From positions 2,976,001 to 3,040,000 of the forward strand of contig CM062383.1 in NCBI GenBank assembly GCA_031310005.1: 64,000 bases of DNA, in the 5' to 3' direction. The notes beneath the pieces are model-generated. The model saw only the letters and a list, made by a program, of their open reading frames with translations. It was not told the DNA's origin and made no database searches. This stretch comes from Dactylellina haptotyla (Eukaryota; Ascomycota; Orbiliomycetes; Orbiliales; Orbiliaceae). Below are positions 47,620-59,445 of this stretch, piece after piece (position 1 is the first letter of the stretch; the number at the start of each line of letters is the position of its first letter). Position numbers and translations under genes: made by a program.

Positions 47620-50600
47620 TCAAAATCCTCCAACTTGAGCCAAGCGAGAGGCAATCGCTTTATCTGATAGGGAATTAAATATATCATCGTTGCCAGCTTT
47701 GCGCAGTTTAACTAGCAACTCATGGTACTCATCTAGGTCTTCGTTGAATTGACCAAGCCCCATGTTTATTTTCGACCCTATACATAACAAGAACTCTATA
47801 AACTGGGACTCTGCCTTTGTACCCGTAAGACTCCTAATCAGTTGGAAATATTCAACCTTTTTTGAAGAATCAAAATCTAGATCTTGGAGCGCTTTAGGTT
47901 GTAGAAGAGAAGCAAGGACTTTATGGTACTTTTTAATCCCTCTAGCAAGCTCCTCATTTATGCCAAAGGAATCTCCTTGCTTTGTTAGCTGTTTAATTAT
48001 GTGGTAATCCCCGAGTTTCAAAATTTTAAGTAAATTATCGAAACCGTCAGATATGATTTCGATTTCAACCCCTAGTTGCATAAGGAGTAGAATTATAGAG
48101 ACATTGCCACTCAAAACAGCCGAGAGAAGCATGTCTTGATAGAGCAACGGCGCTATCCAGGACTTTTTGTATCCGAGACTAGCCAACATGTCTCGTACTA
48201 AGGTGAATTGACCACGTTCCCAAAGTATAGAAAACAGATTGTAGAGATTTTGGTCGGCCTGGGGGTCGTGAGAGTCAAGTATTGTGGGTTCGAGAAAACG
48301 GAGTAGTATCTCCGTAAACCTGTCCTTGCTTTTCTGGATTGCTATTGAAAGGCGGGGCTCGAGACAGAAGACATCGCAGAAGTTTATTAGCATCTTGACA
48401 GTTTCATTGCTGTTGCGGTTGAATTGTTTGCTGAGCAAAGAGAGATAGTCTTGGTCGCTTAGCCGGCATTGGAAACCCTTATCCAGGAATAATTTTACCA
48501 CATCATCATAATTGCTCTCCACTGCTGTACGAAGCGCAGCACTATGATAGTCGTCCAAAATTTGTAAACTCAAGTCGAACTTGATCTTCAGCCATAATGA
48601 CTCAACAGCCCCACGGTCTCCACTATTGCTGGCCGCAAAGAGCTCGTACCCATACTCTTCATAGGTCAAGTCTATACCCTGACTCGAGGGGGAGTTGAGG
48701 TGTAGGTGCCTTGTCTGCTGGCCAACAGTAGTGCCTTCAGCATCGATAAACTCAAAATCATCCATGAGACTCATCTTATCCTCTTCTAAAAATCCGCTGT
48801 CCAATAGAAGCTCTGCGATAGCATATTGATCGTTTTCCAACGCAGCGGAAAGGGCATTGCCATAATCACCACCCTCGAAGTTAACGTCAGCGCCGTGTCT
48901 CAATAATAGTTGAGCGACTTTGTAGTAACCATTGCATGATGCTGCACAAAGGGCACTGCCATAGTGTTCCAATGGCGTATTCACTTCTGCACCTTCGTTC
49001 AACAGCTTTTCGACAATCTCTGTATGACCGTGTATTGCGGCCGCACACAATGCGCTGCCATAATTCTCGTTTTGTGCATTAACTTGCGCTCCTTTAGCTA
49101 GCAATAGTTCAACCGCTCTAGCCTGACCATTTCTAGATGCGATACAAAGCGGGCTTTCCTGATCTTCATATTCTGCATTCACATTGGCATCTTTACGTAG
49201 GAGGAGATCGAAAATTGCGTATTGGTCGTTTTCAAGAGCCGCGCAAAGCGCATTGCCGTAGTATCCGCCCCGAGCATTGACGTCAGCGCCCTTATCTATT
49301 AGACACTCTGCTACTTCTACAAGACCGCAAAACGACGCATAATACAAGGGAGGTGGTAGTTCCACCTGCTGGATCTCTAGGTCGCTCGCCCAAGGTCTGT
49401 CTGGTAGGAAAAAATTGTAGCAGTTTTGATAAGAATTTTGATTCTCACTAAAAAGTCTTTTGGTAAGGGATCGCAAAGTTTCATTTTTGCTGTTTGCTAG
49501 CGCCAATATAGTGGCGCTAGTCCAATATCTCGAGCAGTAATGCACGAGGGGAAACATCTGCGCCAGCTGGTCTCTTGGAAGTTTAATATTTAAATGCAAC
49601 AGGTATACGAGACATATAGTTGCAATGGTTGTCTTTGCTTCAATTTCGCGAAATTTTTGCTGGAAGATAACGTCGAGCTGGTTTTCAGACAGCGCTGTCG
49701 ATATTAGATATTCTTTGACCGAAAAGTGCGCTAGTTGAAGCAACTTGTTTTCATCGTTCCCGGTTGTTAAATTCTCCTTAGGCGACACAGCCACTATCAA
49801 TCCAGGGCAAAGACAGAGAATTTCTCGAGGATGAGGCATTCTGAAATCAGCGTTAAATTCGAGATCACCTCCCCCTTCTATTTGTACCGCTAGTGCGTCG
49901 ACCGCCTCTTTAATAGTAAGCGGCCGTTCGGAGTATGTTAAGAACTGGAGGATCTTCGTTGCATTCAGCCGCTTCCCTTTAGGAATAGCATTTATGATTC
50001 GTTCGTAGGTCTCGTTTAAATCTGCGGGCAATGATGCAAGTGTATGTCGCAAAGAGTGGAGATCTGTGCATTCTTCCAATGAGTCAAGTTGGAGCGCGGC
50101 CCACCGAAACCTAGAATTCCAAAGCGTCGTTAGTACCACTCTCACGACAGAATTACTTAGATCTCGAAACTTACATTACATCGGCTCTTTTGGATACTTC
50201 GGTTCCAATCTCTTCCTGAACTTTTGGATATCCCCTCCATCTACTAAAACCCTCGTTTTTTTCTACACTTGCTTCGATAAAAGTGCGAATATCATCAACA
50301 ACGAAGCTGTTATGCAGTGACACGGTACCCTCTTCGGGAACAAATGTTGCCAGTTCCAATCCGATATCTGTTCCAGGCTGGCTTGTCATATAAATATGAA
50401 CGTGGCTTTGGACCGAAAGGAGGTTTTTAATCCATGTGAGCAATTCTTTTGTTCCTTTCATACACTCGTTAATCGCGTCCAAAACCAGCCATATCTCCTT
50501 AGCTTGTTCGGCCATTCGAAAGAAGGTGTTGCAAAGCTGTTTATATGTGGGTTGGCGGCGCCCACCTTCACACGATAAATAGAGATCAGTCAGATGCTGT

Positions 50601-52112
50601 GAAGTCTCCAGCTGTCTGTATGAAAGCTGAGTAATAAGAGATCGTGTCATGTTCTGTGCTGCCTGTTTATCGAATTCTTGGAAACTGAAATAGAAGTACA
50701 ACACTGGTCGACAAGACGAATCTTGCTCGAGATTGCGAATGACAGCAGAACTAAGGATGGTCTTGCCGCTACCTGTTCCACCATTAATCCATAGAATCGA
50801 GTTTGAATATTTCTGTGTTTTCCATTTGAAATATTTGTCGCCTTCAAGGAACCACCTCCCAGAGCCGGGGTGATGTTTCTCTAATGCCGTATTGTAATTG
50901 ATCGAAGGATCGGGTGGAGACAGCCAGTTTTTAATTTTTTCTTGCTCCCTTTCCAACTCAATATTTTTCACGGACTCGTGCGTGTCGTGAGTATCAATAT
51001 GGACAGCTTTTAAGTCATCGGTAACTTTGATATTCGTTAGCTAAAATGAGTATCCTCACGAAATATCATACCAGGTAGGATAACTCACTGGTAGATAAGA
51101 TCCCCGCAATCTCAGGAATTTTTGTTTGGGCTTCCACACTACCAGGACGGATTTGAAGCAAGAGATCTTTAGCATATGCCGCTGCCGTCATCGACGCATA
51201 TCCTTGCCAACTATCGTTTTTATGAGAGTCGGAATAGTCACTGATACCACGGATAGCCAGACAAGGGAACCGGTTCATCAACCCTGCCGTCTCCATTTCA
51301 AAACACAGAACGTTCATCTCATTTGCATATTTATCTCTCAGGATAGCGTCCTTCATCCGCTGATCTGCCGAAGCTATCAGGCCATAATGAATCATGATAT
51401 TATCCCATTCAGGACGCTCAGATCGCATTATCAGATGTGCAGGGTCGCAAAGGGCTGCGCATTGCTCGTTTTCTGGGCTATGCATGCCAGGCTGTGAACC
51501 AGTACCGTGTATATAGTCCGACGCGAACAATCTGTCGCCATCTGTATCAGGGCGTGCATATTTTCTGGCCAGTCGTGGCTTCTTCTTAACAATTGATTCG
51601 ATATTGCCTTCCAGATTGTGGCCACTGCATTCGTATAAGGTGCTCAGTTTAGCCACAGCAGACCGTAGGATATCTGGTGGCTGGTTTAAAAATCCATCGC
51701 ACCGGAAGGGTTGATCCTGTAAAGTATGTCCAAAGTCGTATTGGAGTACACCGCTGTGTCCTTTTCGCGGAACGCTCACTACAACATCTCCAAGTCGTAT
51801 ATCTGCCCTGGTCGGTACTCCCCCACCAATACCGACCATTAAACAAATTTTTATATTTGGAAAGCTCCTGAGCATATTATTTGCGACGGACGCCGCGATA
51901 GCCTTGCCCATCTCGCCTTCGGGAAATAGGGTGATAACAACATTGTGCTTTCCAATCCGTCCTAATTGGTAGCCGTTGTGGTCCTGTGGAGGGAGAAACT
52001 CGGGTTCCTCGTGTAACTCGTCAATGAAGTTGACAGCGGCAACAAACTCGCACTGTTTGGCGCAGATCCAACCGACAGTGTATTTAACAGGGTCAGACAT
52101 TCGAATTTTCAA
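47620..52112 (-). CDS. NLR-like protein: nucleoside phosphorylase/nucleosidase (PNP_UDP) - NACHT - ankyrin repeats
   Basis: Three exons on the complement, 52112-51089, 51024-50175 and 50110-47620, giving 1454 residues. Residues about 8-330 are a PNP_UDP_1 domain: YTVGWICAKQCEFVAAV, VGIGGGVP, RLGDVVVS, FEMETAG (271-277) and RGISDYSDSHKN (Asp292), with the substrate and catalytic motifs intact. The NACHT NTPase has Walker A GGTGSGKT (423-430) and Walker B LVLDAINEC (521-529), then FRWAALQLDSLEEC and LAHFSVKEYLIS, typical of fungal STAND proteins. At least six ankyrin repeats occupy about 877-1064, and a degenerate repeat-like C-terminal tail follows. In this architecture the N-terminal domain is the effector, NACHT the switch and ankyrins the sensor. 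Such genes act in allorecognition or are proposed immune receptors. The first ATG or one four codons later (MSDPV) may be used. Confidence 0.9.
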
Positions 52113-53952
52113 GATACCTCAAGCTAGTATTCAAAATTCAGAATCGAAAGCCCGAATTGGGATATGTTGAGATGAGAAAGTCTGTCGATATTCCTACCCC
52201 GCTTGAGATATATATTTCAATCTCAAAGATGAAGGTCAGGAAGATTCTTACATCCTTTATCCCACCGAAATTTCCAGCCTTGCTCGAAGACACGCAAGGG
52301 AAGCCTACTAATGTGCCTCGAAAGTTTGAGACTGCAAGCCCGATGCAGTATTCTGCGCCAACCTGCAGGCATGCATATCTACCGTCATTTATGTATTTGC
52401 CAGCGCATGCCCACAAAACTGGGATGGAAGCTGCTCCTAATATCAGCAATAATATTTCGATCCATAATTTCCACAGCTCGCTTCAATTGGTATCTGCAGC
52501 GCATAAAGTCTCAGCCCAGATGTAGATAGCACTGTCGCAGAAGTTTGCGGTTACTTCCCTTACAACACAACAAGGCTGGATATTCAAGTTCCATAATAAA
52601 TCCTCCATAGCAGCGAACAATTGTAAATGACAACTCGACCGACTGACAACTCGACCGATTAAAGTTGGGTTGACAAGTCTTGCCCGAATTGGTATGTCTA
52701 CCCATCAAAATATCAAGAGAATAGAGTACGAAATAAAATGATATTGTCTCCTGTTCAATAAGGTATTTTTTTTTTTTTCGAATATTCGTTTAAATTTGGA
52801 CTTTATAATTTACGATAGATAGTAATATCGTTGTATTTGTATATTTCAAGAGTGAGTCTCGGTCTCGCATCGGTATTGAAAGCCTAGACCTTGGAGGAGA
52901 GCTAGGCCGTCTCTGTTAATATTCCCACGTTTAGACATTAGAAATACGAAGGTGAAAATACTGCGATAAAAATTTATAAAATTTAAAACGGCCCTCGGGG
53001 TTACCATGTTCCCACCGGAGATCCGCATCGGGGATTGAAAATGGAGATTTTGGAATTCCGAACGATAGCGGGCAGGGCACGTGTACAAGGGGGTCCCCGG
53101 TGCAGCATGAATGTGTTGCATGTCGTCGTCATTTGAGAGCGAGCGTGGTTCTGGAATGTACCATGTGCTGCTGCGCCTGCCCATTTTGCGAATGGACGCC
53201 AAAGAATGGACTGGACGGGGTGAATGAATGAATGAATCGGGGGAAATGAACGAGCCAAAAGGCCGCTCCAATCAAATGGGTATCAGCCCGGGCTGACCGC
53301 GATATTTGGGGCCGGCCGGCCGCTATACCTCATGCGGTCTCGCGCCTGGCAGGGGCGCCATATTACGATGGTATTAAAGATATCATGGCCTCATCTCGGT
53401 GCGTACATGTCGACGAATTGTTGACAGGAGAGAGCCTGTAGATAGACGAGTGAACACATCGTCTGGGAACGGCATAGGTGTGCTGGAGAGCGTCCCCCGC
53501 CGACGGACATATTGTTTCGAGTGGACGGGCAGCAAACAACTGGCGGTTTCAGGCTCAGAAGAGCAGGTTCAGCAGAGGCCCTACACCGCCCCTTAAGACT
53601 ACTCCAAGCAAGAGAGGAGAAGTTGGTGTGGGCGGGCTGACAAAGCGGCGTGTGTTGCGGAGTGGCCCTTGGCGGGCGGTTTGTTAAATTCCAGTTGACA
53701 TCGCTCATCACTGCCACTCCCTTCCCTCCTCTCCCTCCTGATATCAGCCCATCGTTAACATCGACCCCCATCACCACCACCGCTCCCACGACACCAGCCG
53801 ACACTCCATTCGATTTCTCTCCGACATCCTCTTAGGAGGCTCTCCTAATATCACCATCGAGACTCTCGCCTTGAGGGAGACGGCCTGACTAGCCAGGAAA
53901 AGAAGGGGTTTCGCCACTTCCAACGAAACCGCCTAGAGGAAGCCTCGTCAGC
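52113..53952. other. Divergent intergenic region (NACHT-ankyrin / BSD2-like)
   Basis: About 1.84 kb between divergent start codons, so it should hold both promoters. The left half is AT-rich with a poly-T run near 52768. The right half is GC-richer and holds a (TGAA)4 microsatellite at 53221-53236. Open frames here (for example 52846-53271 minus, 53391-53804 minus) show no domain. The last 250 bases are probably the BSD2 5' UTR. Confidence 0.45.
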
Positions 53953-55193
53953 ATGGCTCCCCGATACGAAAGGGTACGACCACCAACACAATCTTCTTGC
54001 CTTCTCGCTCTCCAGTTTCCCGTATCCCTTGGGTTTCTCGAAATTTCAATTTTCTAACAGTGTAATTTCCTGGTTTACAGATCAATACAGACGACCACGG
54101 AGACGTGAGCTCAGCTGGCGTCCCCAATTCTCCACCGCCGTCCTTCCGATCCCGGCCGGAATCCCCTGTTTCACCAGTCGAAGCCAACGAAAATACCGCC
54201 CTCGCGGACTCTTTCGACTCGAGCGATGACGAAGACGACGATTTGAGGACCCCCATACGGCCCAGACACGCCGAGCAAGACAACGTCCACTACGAAAGTG
54301 CCCTCCCATTCATCCCACAGTCCTCCTCCACGGGAGCGTCCGAACCAACAGGCTCGACGCCCTCCCGACGGATGGTCGGAAACTCGGGTAATGACGGCGT
54401 ATTTGCAAACCTGAGTGCAAAGCCAACCGTTGGAGGAGAGAAGCCTTTGGAGGAGCATCCACCAGTACGTAAATCTGAATGCTGTTGAATCTTCGAAAAA
54501 GTCAAGAAACTAACCGGACTTTTAATTTCACACAGAGCTATGAACAAGCCGCTGCCGATGCCACCCCACCATACTGGGAAACCACGATCCTGGCTCCGGG
54601 AATGTCCCCGGATGAAGTCTTCATAGACGGTCTCCCTGTTGGCTCCGTTTTTGCCTTCGTCTGGAACGCTTTGAGTATGCCAGTTCTCTAGATAATCCAA
54701 TAAAATGCACAGCTTGCTAACGATTGATGCCTTTACAGTCTCTCTCTCATTCCAGTTCATCGGTTTCCTTCTCACATACCTCCTACACACTACCCACGCC
54801 GCCAAAAACGGGTCCCGAGCTGGCCTCGGCATGACTCTCGTCCAATACGGCTTCTATATGCGCAGCTCTGTCTCCGACAACCAACCTCCGCCCACAGACG
54901 GTGCTCCGACTCCCGAATACGTTCCCAATGATCCCAACGCGTACGACTTCAACTCTGGAACTCTCCCCACCGACGTTGTGCCATCCAGCGGTGCTGCCGC
55001 AGCACCGGACGCCATCAGCGGAAACGAGTGGTTCAGCTATATTCTCATGGTTGTGGGCTGGTTTATTCTTATTAGAGCAATCGCGGACTTCCTTAGAGCG
55101 AGAAGGACGGAACAACTGGTGCTCGCCAGCCCCGATCGGGGATTGGGAATTGCTGTTATCGCGGAGGGAGAAGACCCCCAGCGATCTGTATAA
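53953..55193 (+). CDS. BSD2/NDFIP-like membrane adaptor for Rsp5 (Nedd4-type) ubiquitin ligase
   Basis: Exons are 53953-53973, 54081-54464, 54536-54674 and 54739-55193, giving 332 residues. The first coding exon is only 21 bases (MAPRYER). The cytosolic N terminus is acidic (SSDDEDDD) and carries a PY motif PPSY (134-137, formed across an intron) and PPYW (146-149), which bind WW domains. Three hydrophobic segments follow: VFAFVWNALISLSFQFIGFL, the stretch around GLGMTLVQYGFYM, and WFSYILMVVGWFILIRAIADFL, matching the DUF2370/NDFIP family. In yeast Bsd2 helps send metal transporters and misfolded membrane proteins from Golgi/endosome to the vacuole. The C terminus is short and basic. Role by family; motifs seen directly. 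Confidence 0.9.
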
Positions 55194-56433
55194 TTACACG
55201 GTTTTGGGATACATTTTATGCACATATTCGGGGTTACTTCTACATCACTTGATTTGAACTTGGGCTTTTGGTTTTAATTGTGTTCTATTCTCACGGCAGC
55301 AAAGGCGAGGGGACGAGGGGGGGCGAGGTGTCAATTGGTTCTGCATTTCTATCGGTGTGTTACTACTATCAAGATAGCGGGAAGCCGCAATCACTACTCT
55401 TCCACTACCCTCCGGTATCTCTTTGTCTCTCTCTCTCCAGTATCTCTCTCATTCTCTTTGCGAAACCAGCATTGTTTCTGCTATATTCCCTTTGTATAGG
55501 TGTAGGATCCGGGCCTAATTATCTGCTGCGTGTCTTACGTCGTCTTTCTCCTTTTTTCGCTTTTTTGCTACCTATTTGATGCTTGGAAGGCGTTTTCTAA
55601 GCTACATTTTTCAATGTATATCAACCATCTGTGTCCGTCTGAGAAGAGTACTATTGGCGTTTGAACCATTATACACCATGCAAATTCATAAATATGAATA
55701 TTTAGTTTCGTCATCTCACATTGAAATCCACATCCCATGCGTGAAGGTTATCATCGTTAGATCTTTTGATGGACAAAACGGCGTCCAGATTGAGCTCGAA
55801 GCCCCTTGCAAGTTCGAAGGGAGCAACAAACAAGGGCGGGGTAGCAAAGATGCGGCAGTGATTGGCCGTGCGTGTGTGATGGACAACATGACGTCTATGC
55901 CACCAACAGCACTCCAGCTTGAACGTCCGGCGTGCGACACCAACAGTGCCATTTTGCTATTCTATTGACTGGAGCTCCGGTTGGGGTTTCCTATTTTATG
56001 CATTTGATATAACACCGTACAGCTGGAACTCCTACTTCTCAATATCATCGTCGTAGACACAAGTCATCATCGACACATCCCACAGCGATTGTTGCTGCTG
56101 AGCTCTGAGATACCTGCATCTTCCCTTCGGACTATCTCTCGGCATCTTTGTAAACCCATACATATACTCGTGCCATCAAAAGCATCACCTGATAGCTCTG
56201 ATCATTTGAAGCGCTCTACAGGCGCAGGATACTATCACCCCAAAATTCGGTACTCACCATCCCTCTCGCGGCCTCTATCTCGGCCTCATCTGCTCGATCT
56301 CCGTCTTCGCCGGCGCCGTTGCATTCCTCCCATCTACCCCCGCACGGGTACCACCCCTCCCACCCTGCATATCCTCAACATCCTCCTCTTATCGTCTCGA
56401 TTCTCCACGAACGCCACAACAAAACCGGCAAAC
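55194..56433. other. Intergenic, BSD2 3' flank and PIMT 5' region
   Basis: About 1.24 kb between tandem plus-strand genes. The frame of the PIMT first exon stays open upstream to an ATG at 56089, possibly an N-terminal extension (see the PIMT entry). Pyrimidine-rich tracts around 55420-55460. No separate gene supported. Confidence 0.45.
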
Positions 56434-57472
56434 ATGGCCTGGCGCAGCTGCGGAACGTCGAATTCGGAGCTGGTGGAGAATATGAAGCGGAACGGACTGA
56501 TAAATAACAATGAAACGTATGAGGCTATGATGAAGGTCGATCGAGCCCATTTCGCCCCGTCGAGCGCGTATAAGGATGCGCCGCAGACGATTGGGTATGG
56601 TGCTACTGTACGTATATTCTTGTATCCGATTTGATCCATGTTGGTTGTACAGGGGTTATGATGAAGAGGCTAATTGATTTCTTCATATGGTAGATATCAG
56701 CGCCGCATATGCATAGTCATGTATGTTGTTCATTTATATAATCTTCTAAAAAAATGCTTCTTAAGCTTTTCAGGAGGCTCATCGATTATGGTGGTAGGCA
56801 TGCGAGGAGATTATAGAGTACTTAAAACCCAGTGCTTCAATTCTAGACGTCGGCAGCGGGAGCGGGTATTTAGTCGCTGTTATGGCGCATATGGTACCCC
56901 CACCACCCTTATTGGAGAGTCTATACCTATCCTTCAAATATATATTGATAAATGCTACAGGTCCAACCGGGTGGTCGCATAGTCGGCATCGAACACATTC
57001 AAGAGCTCGTCGACCTGTCCCTTGCCAATCTTCGCAAAGATCCCCAACACAGCGCCTGGCTGGATGACGGGACAATTACCATCATCAAAGGCGATGGGAG
57101 GTTAGGATACGCTGCTAAAGCGCCGTATAACGCCATCCACGTCGGTGCGGCTGCGAGAGAGATACATAAAGACCTCGTGGAGCAGTTAGCGACCCCGGGG
57201 AGATTGTTTATCCCCGTGGAATCACACGGTGGGTACGGGGATCAGAGTATTTGGCATGTGGATAAAGATAAGGACGGGAATGTGAAGAAGGAGCAGAAGG
57301 TTAGTAACATTTTTTTATTTCAAAAAGAAATCTTATAATAGGATTTTTATTTTCGTCTATTTTAGCTTGGGTTATGGTATCAGAACACGTTGATGCTGAC
57401 GGTGGCGGTGTGTGTGTATAGTACGGAGTTAGGTATGTGCCGCTTACGGATAATCCGTACGAGAGGAAATAG
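56434..57472 (+). CDS. Protein-L-isoaspartate O-methyltransferase (PIMT/PCMT)
   Basis: Exons are 56434-56607, 56694-56720, 56798-56893, 56961-57299 and 57422-57472, giving 228 residues, the usual length. Blocks in order: [53 protein letters not shown], the SAM-binding motif ILDVGSGSGYLVAVMAHM, GGRIVGIEHIQELVDLS, and GRLFIPVE with the C-terminal YGVRYVPLTD. It transfers methyl from S-adenosylmethionine to L-isoaspartyl residues, starting repair of aged proteins in the cytosol. Exon 2 is only 27 bases and codes ISAPHMHSH. The last intron ends in GTGTATAG and was set by the YVPLTD block. The frame is open upstream to an ATG at 56089 (115 extra codons, Arg-rich), so a longer, perhaps organelle-targeted form is possible. 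Confidence 0.9.
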
Positions 57473-59445
57473 TGAGTTATGCATTACACGCATGCATATA
57501 TTTTGGGCAGCGGCACGGTTTTACAAGAGATGGGATGACGGAGGGTGAACCGGTGTTTTACTTGATACGTTTGTAACTTGACACGAAAGCGCCGAACGAG
57601 ACCAAACCCTGAAGAGGTGTTTCTTTGGCGTCGCATCTGATCCATGCATTATCGGTTTACTTTCTCCCCTAAATGATTTTGCGTATAGCTAGGAGAAAGG
57701 GAAGCGTAGTGCCTCGTTTCATCGTTAACAGCGCTACTTTATTTTCATTTACTTTATTTTTCATGTTCATACTTTTTTTTTCACTCTTCTCTTCTGGGGG
57801 TGAGGGGTCATCATCGCATACCAGGAGCAATGGTGGGGCATCTCATCCTACCCGCCTCCGACGTCACAAGTGGTATCGCAAATTTGTCAGATAGCAAGAA
57901 TCACGATATGTACCTGATCCAAATGATAAAAAAAAAAACAGCTCGCTCGGCTAGGGAAAAATTAATTAAATGCCCTATAGCGACTATTCTCGGAGCTCGA
58001 AATGCTAGTTAACAGCGTTTCGTGATCGCATAAGATATTCCGATTGGTTAGCCATGGCTCTGCTGGGCGCGATTTTTTCTGGCTGAAATGGAATAATGCC
58101 TCAAAAACCCCGTGATAGTGGTAGCGGTAGTGTGTGGGCGCCCGGCAAACAGGGCAAGGGTAGGTAGGTAGGTGAGAAAGCAGCAGCGGTCCTACGAACG
58201 AACGAACTAGAAGCGGGAGAAAGAAAGAAAAAACTTTACGAGCAGATGGCGTACCCGGGTACCTTGTTAGCCTTATCTCAGAAGAGGGATATAAAAAATT
58301 GCTTGGGGAGAATATAGTACTAGTATCTCCGACGCGGATAGAGTAGGATTTATATATCGTGTCTGGTAGCTCTTTTTTCTCTCTTCTCGTTCTCGGTTTC
58401 GTTCGAAAGAATAGCATAAGCTGTTGAAATCATTCCAGCTCTTACTTATCAGTGGGATTCCTCTTTCCTCTAGTCTAAGCTTAGTGCAATTGCATCTTGT
58501 TCCATATCACCCGTGATATTAACAATTTTGGCTGCTGTCATAGCTATCATAAGGTCAGTTTGGGCGTCCTAGTATACCTCACTCTTATCAATGTTCCTTT
58601 TCTTTTCGTTCTTCTGCATTCTGGTTGGGCAATTGCGCCTTCTGGTTTCTGTCTAGCACCGCTCTCGTTTCGCTTGGGACGGCAGATCGACTCTTTTACC
58701 TTTGTTTTTTGCAAAAGAGCTATCCATCTGTCCATCGGTCTGCTGAAGGACGGAATATAAAAAATATTCGCTTATCCGAGGATTGGCCCGAAATCTAAAT
58801 CTCGATCCCTTTTGGCTGTGCTGCTTTTGTCCAGCGCCTTGTCTGCAGCGGGTGGTATCAGCTGTGCTTGTTGCGTAATGCTGCATGCAGAACAAGCTCG
58901 GAATGCCCAGGCTTCTGCTCCTTTGCATGGAGGGGTAAAATATCCCACCCGGATGAGGACGAGAGAAGATAAAGAATTCCTGGTCAGATGCAAAGAGAGA
59001 AAAATATATATTCACGAGATGCATTTGACCCGAATATAAAGCCAACCCGCCGTCTTCCAGTCCGAGCAAGCTAGTTTAGTTCTGAGGAGGGGCTGCAGCT
59101 AACTAACCAATCGATAGTCCGGTGGGCAGATTCATTGGCAGACGGCCCAACTAAAATACGTCACTTTGTGCAACACCACAACTCGTCCCGCATCCCCTCG
59201 ACCACCACAGCAGATCACCCGCTTCTCCCCCTTCACCAGGAAAAAAAAAGAGACCAAGACAAAAAAAACCACAGACGGCTTCGTATATACCGTTCTCTGG
59301 AAGATCTCTCTCTCACTTACTCACCCTTCGCACGCCTCACTCTCGCTGAACTCAGAATCTACTATCGTGTAGATATCGATAACGATACCTATACCGCATC
59401 GGGGACCCACCAAGACCTACCCCTCCACACGGTAGAAACCACACA
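57473..59445. other. Intergenic, PIMT 3' flank to TPS1 promoter
   Basis: About 1.97 kb between tandem plus-strand genes. Short T-runs and a GTAGGTAGGTAGGT run near 58163-58176. The last 550 bases before TPS1 hold several CCCCT/AGGGG pentamers and pyrimidine-rich 5' UTR sequence. No gene supported. Confidence 0.45.
58931..59232. promoter_or_regulatory. Stress-response-element-like pentamers upstream of TPS1
   Basis: AGGGG at 58931-58935 and 59088-59092, and CCCCT at 59194-59198 and 59228-59232, all within about 520 bases of the TPS1 start. In yeast CCCCT/AGGGG (STRE) binds Msn2/4 and drives stress induction of trehalose genes. The pentamer is short and can occur by chance; function here is inference. 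Confidence 0.35.

Noticed and set aside
51046-51088. Alternative short intron (44 or 31 nt) at the PNP-NACHT junction ending at the TTTAG near 51046
   Set aside because: Both are shorter than normal fungal introns or lead to an immediate stop; the 64-nt intron 51088-51025 with GTGAGT donor and GCTAACG branch keeps frame.
53391-53804. 137-codon minus-strand frame upstream of the BSD2-like gene
   Set aside because: Composition is Val/Gly then irregular, overlaps other open frames on the opposite strand, and lies where the BSD2 promoter/5' UTR is expected.
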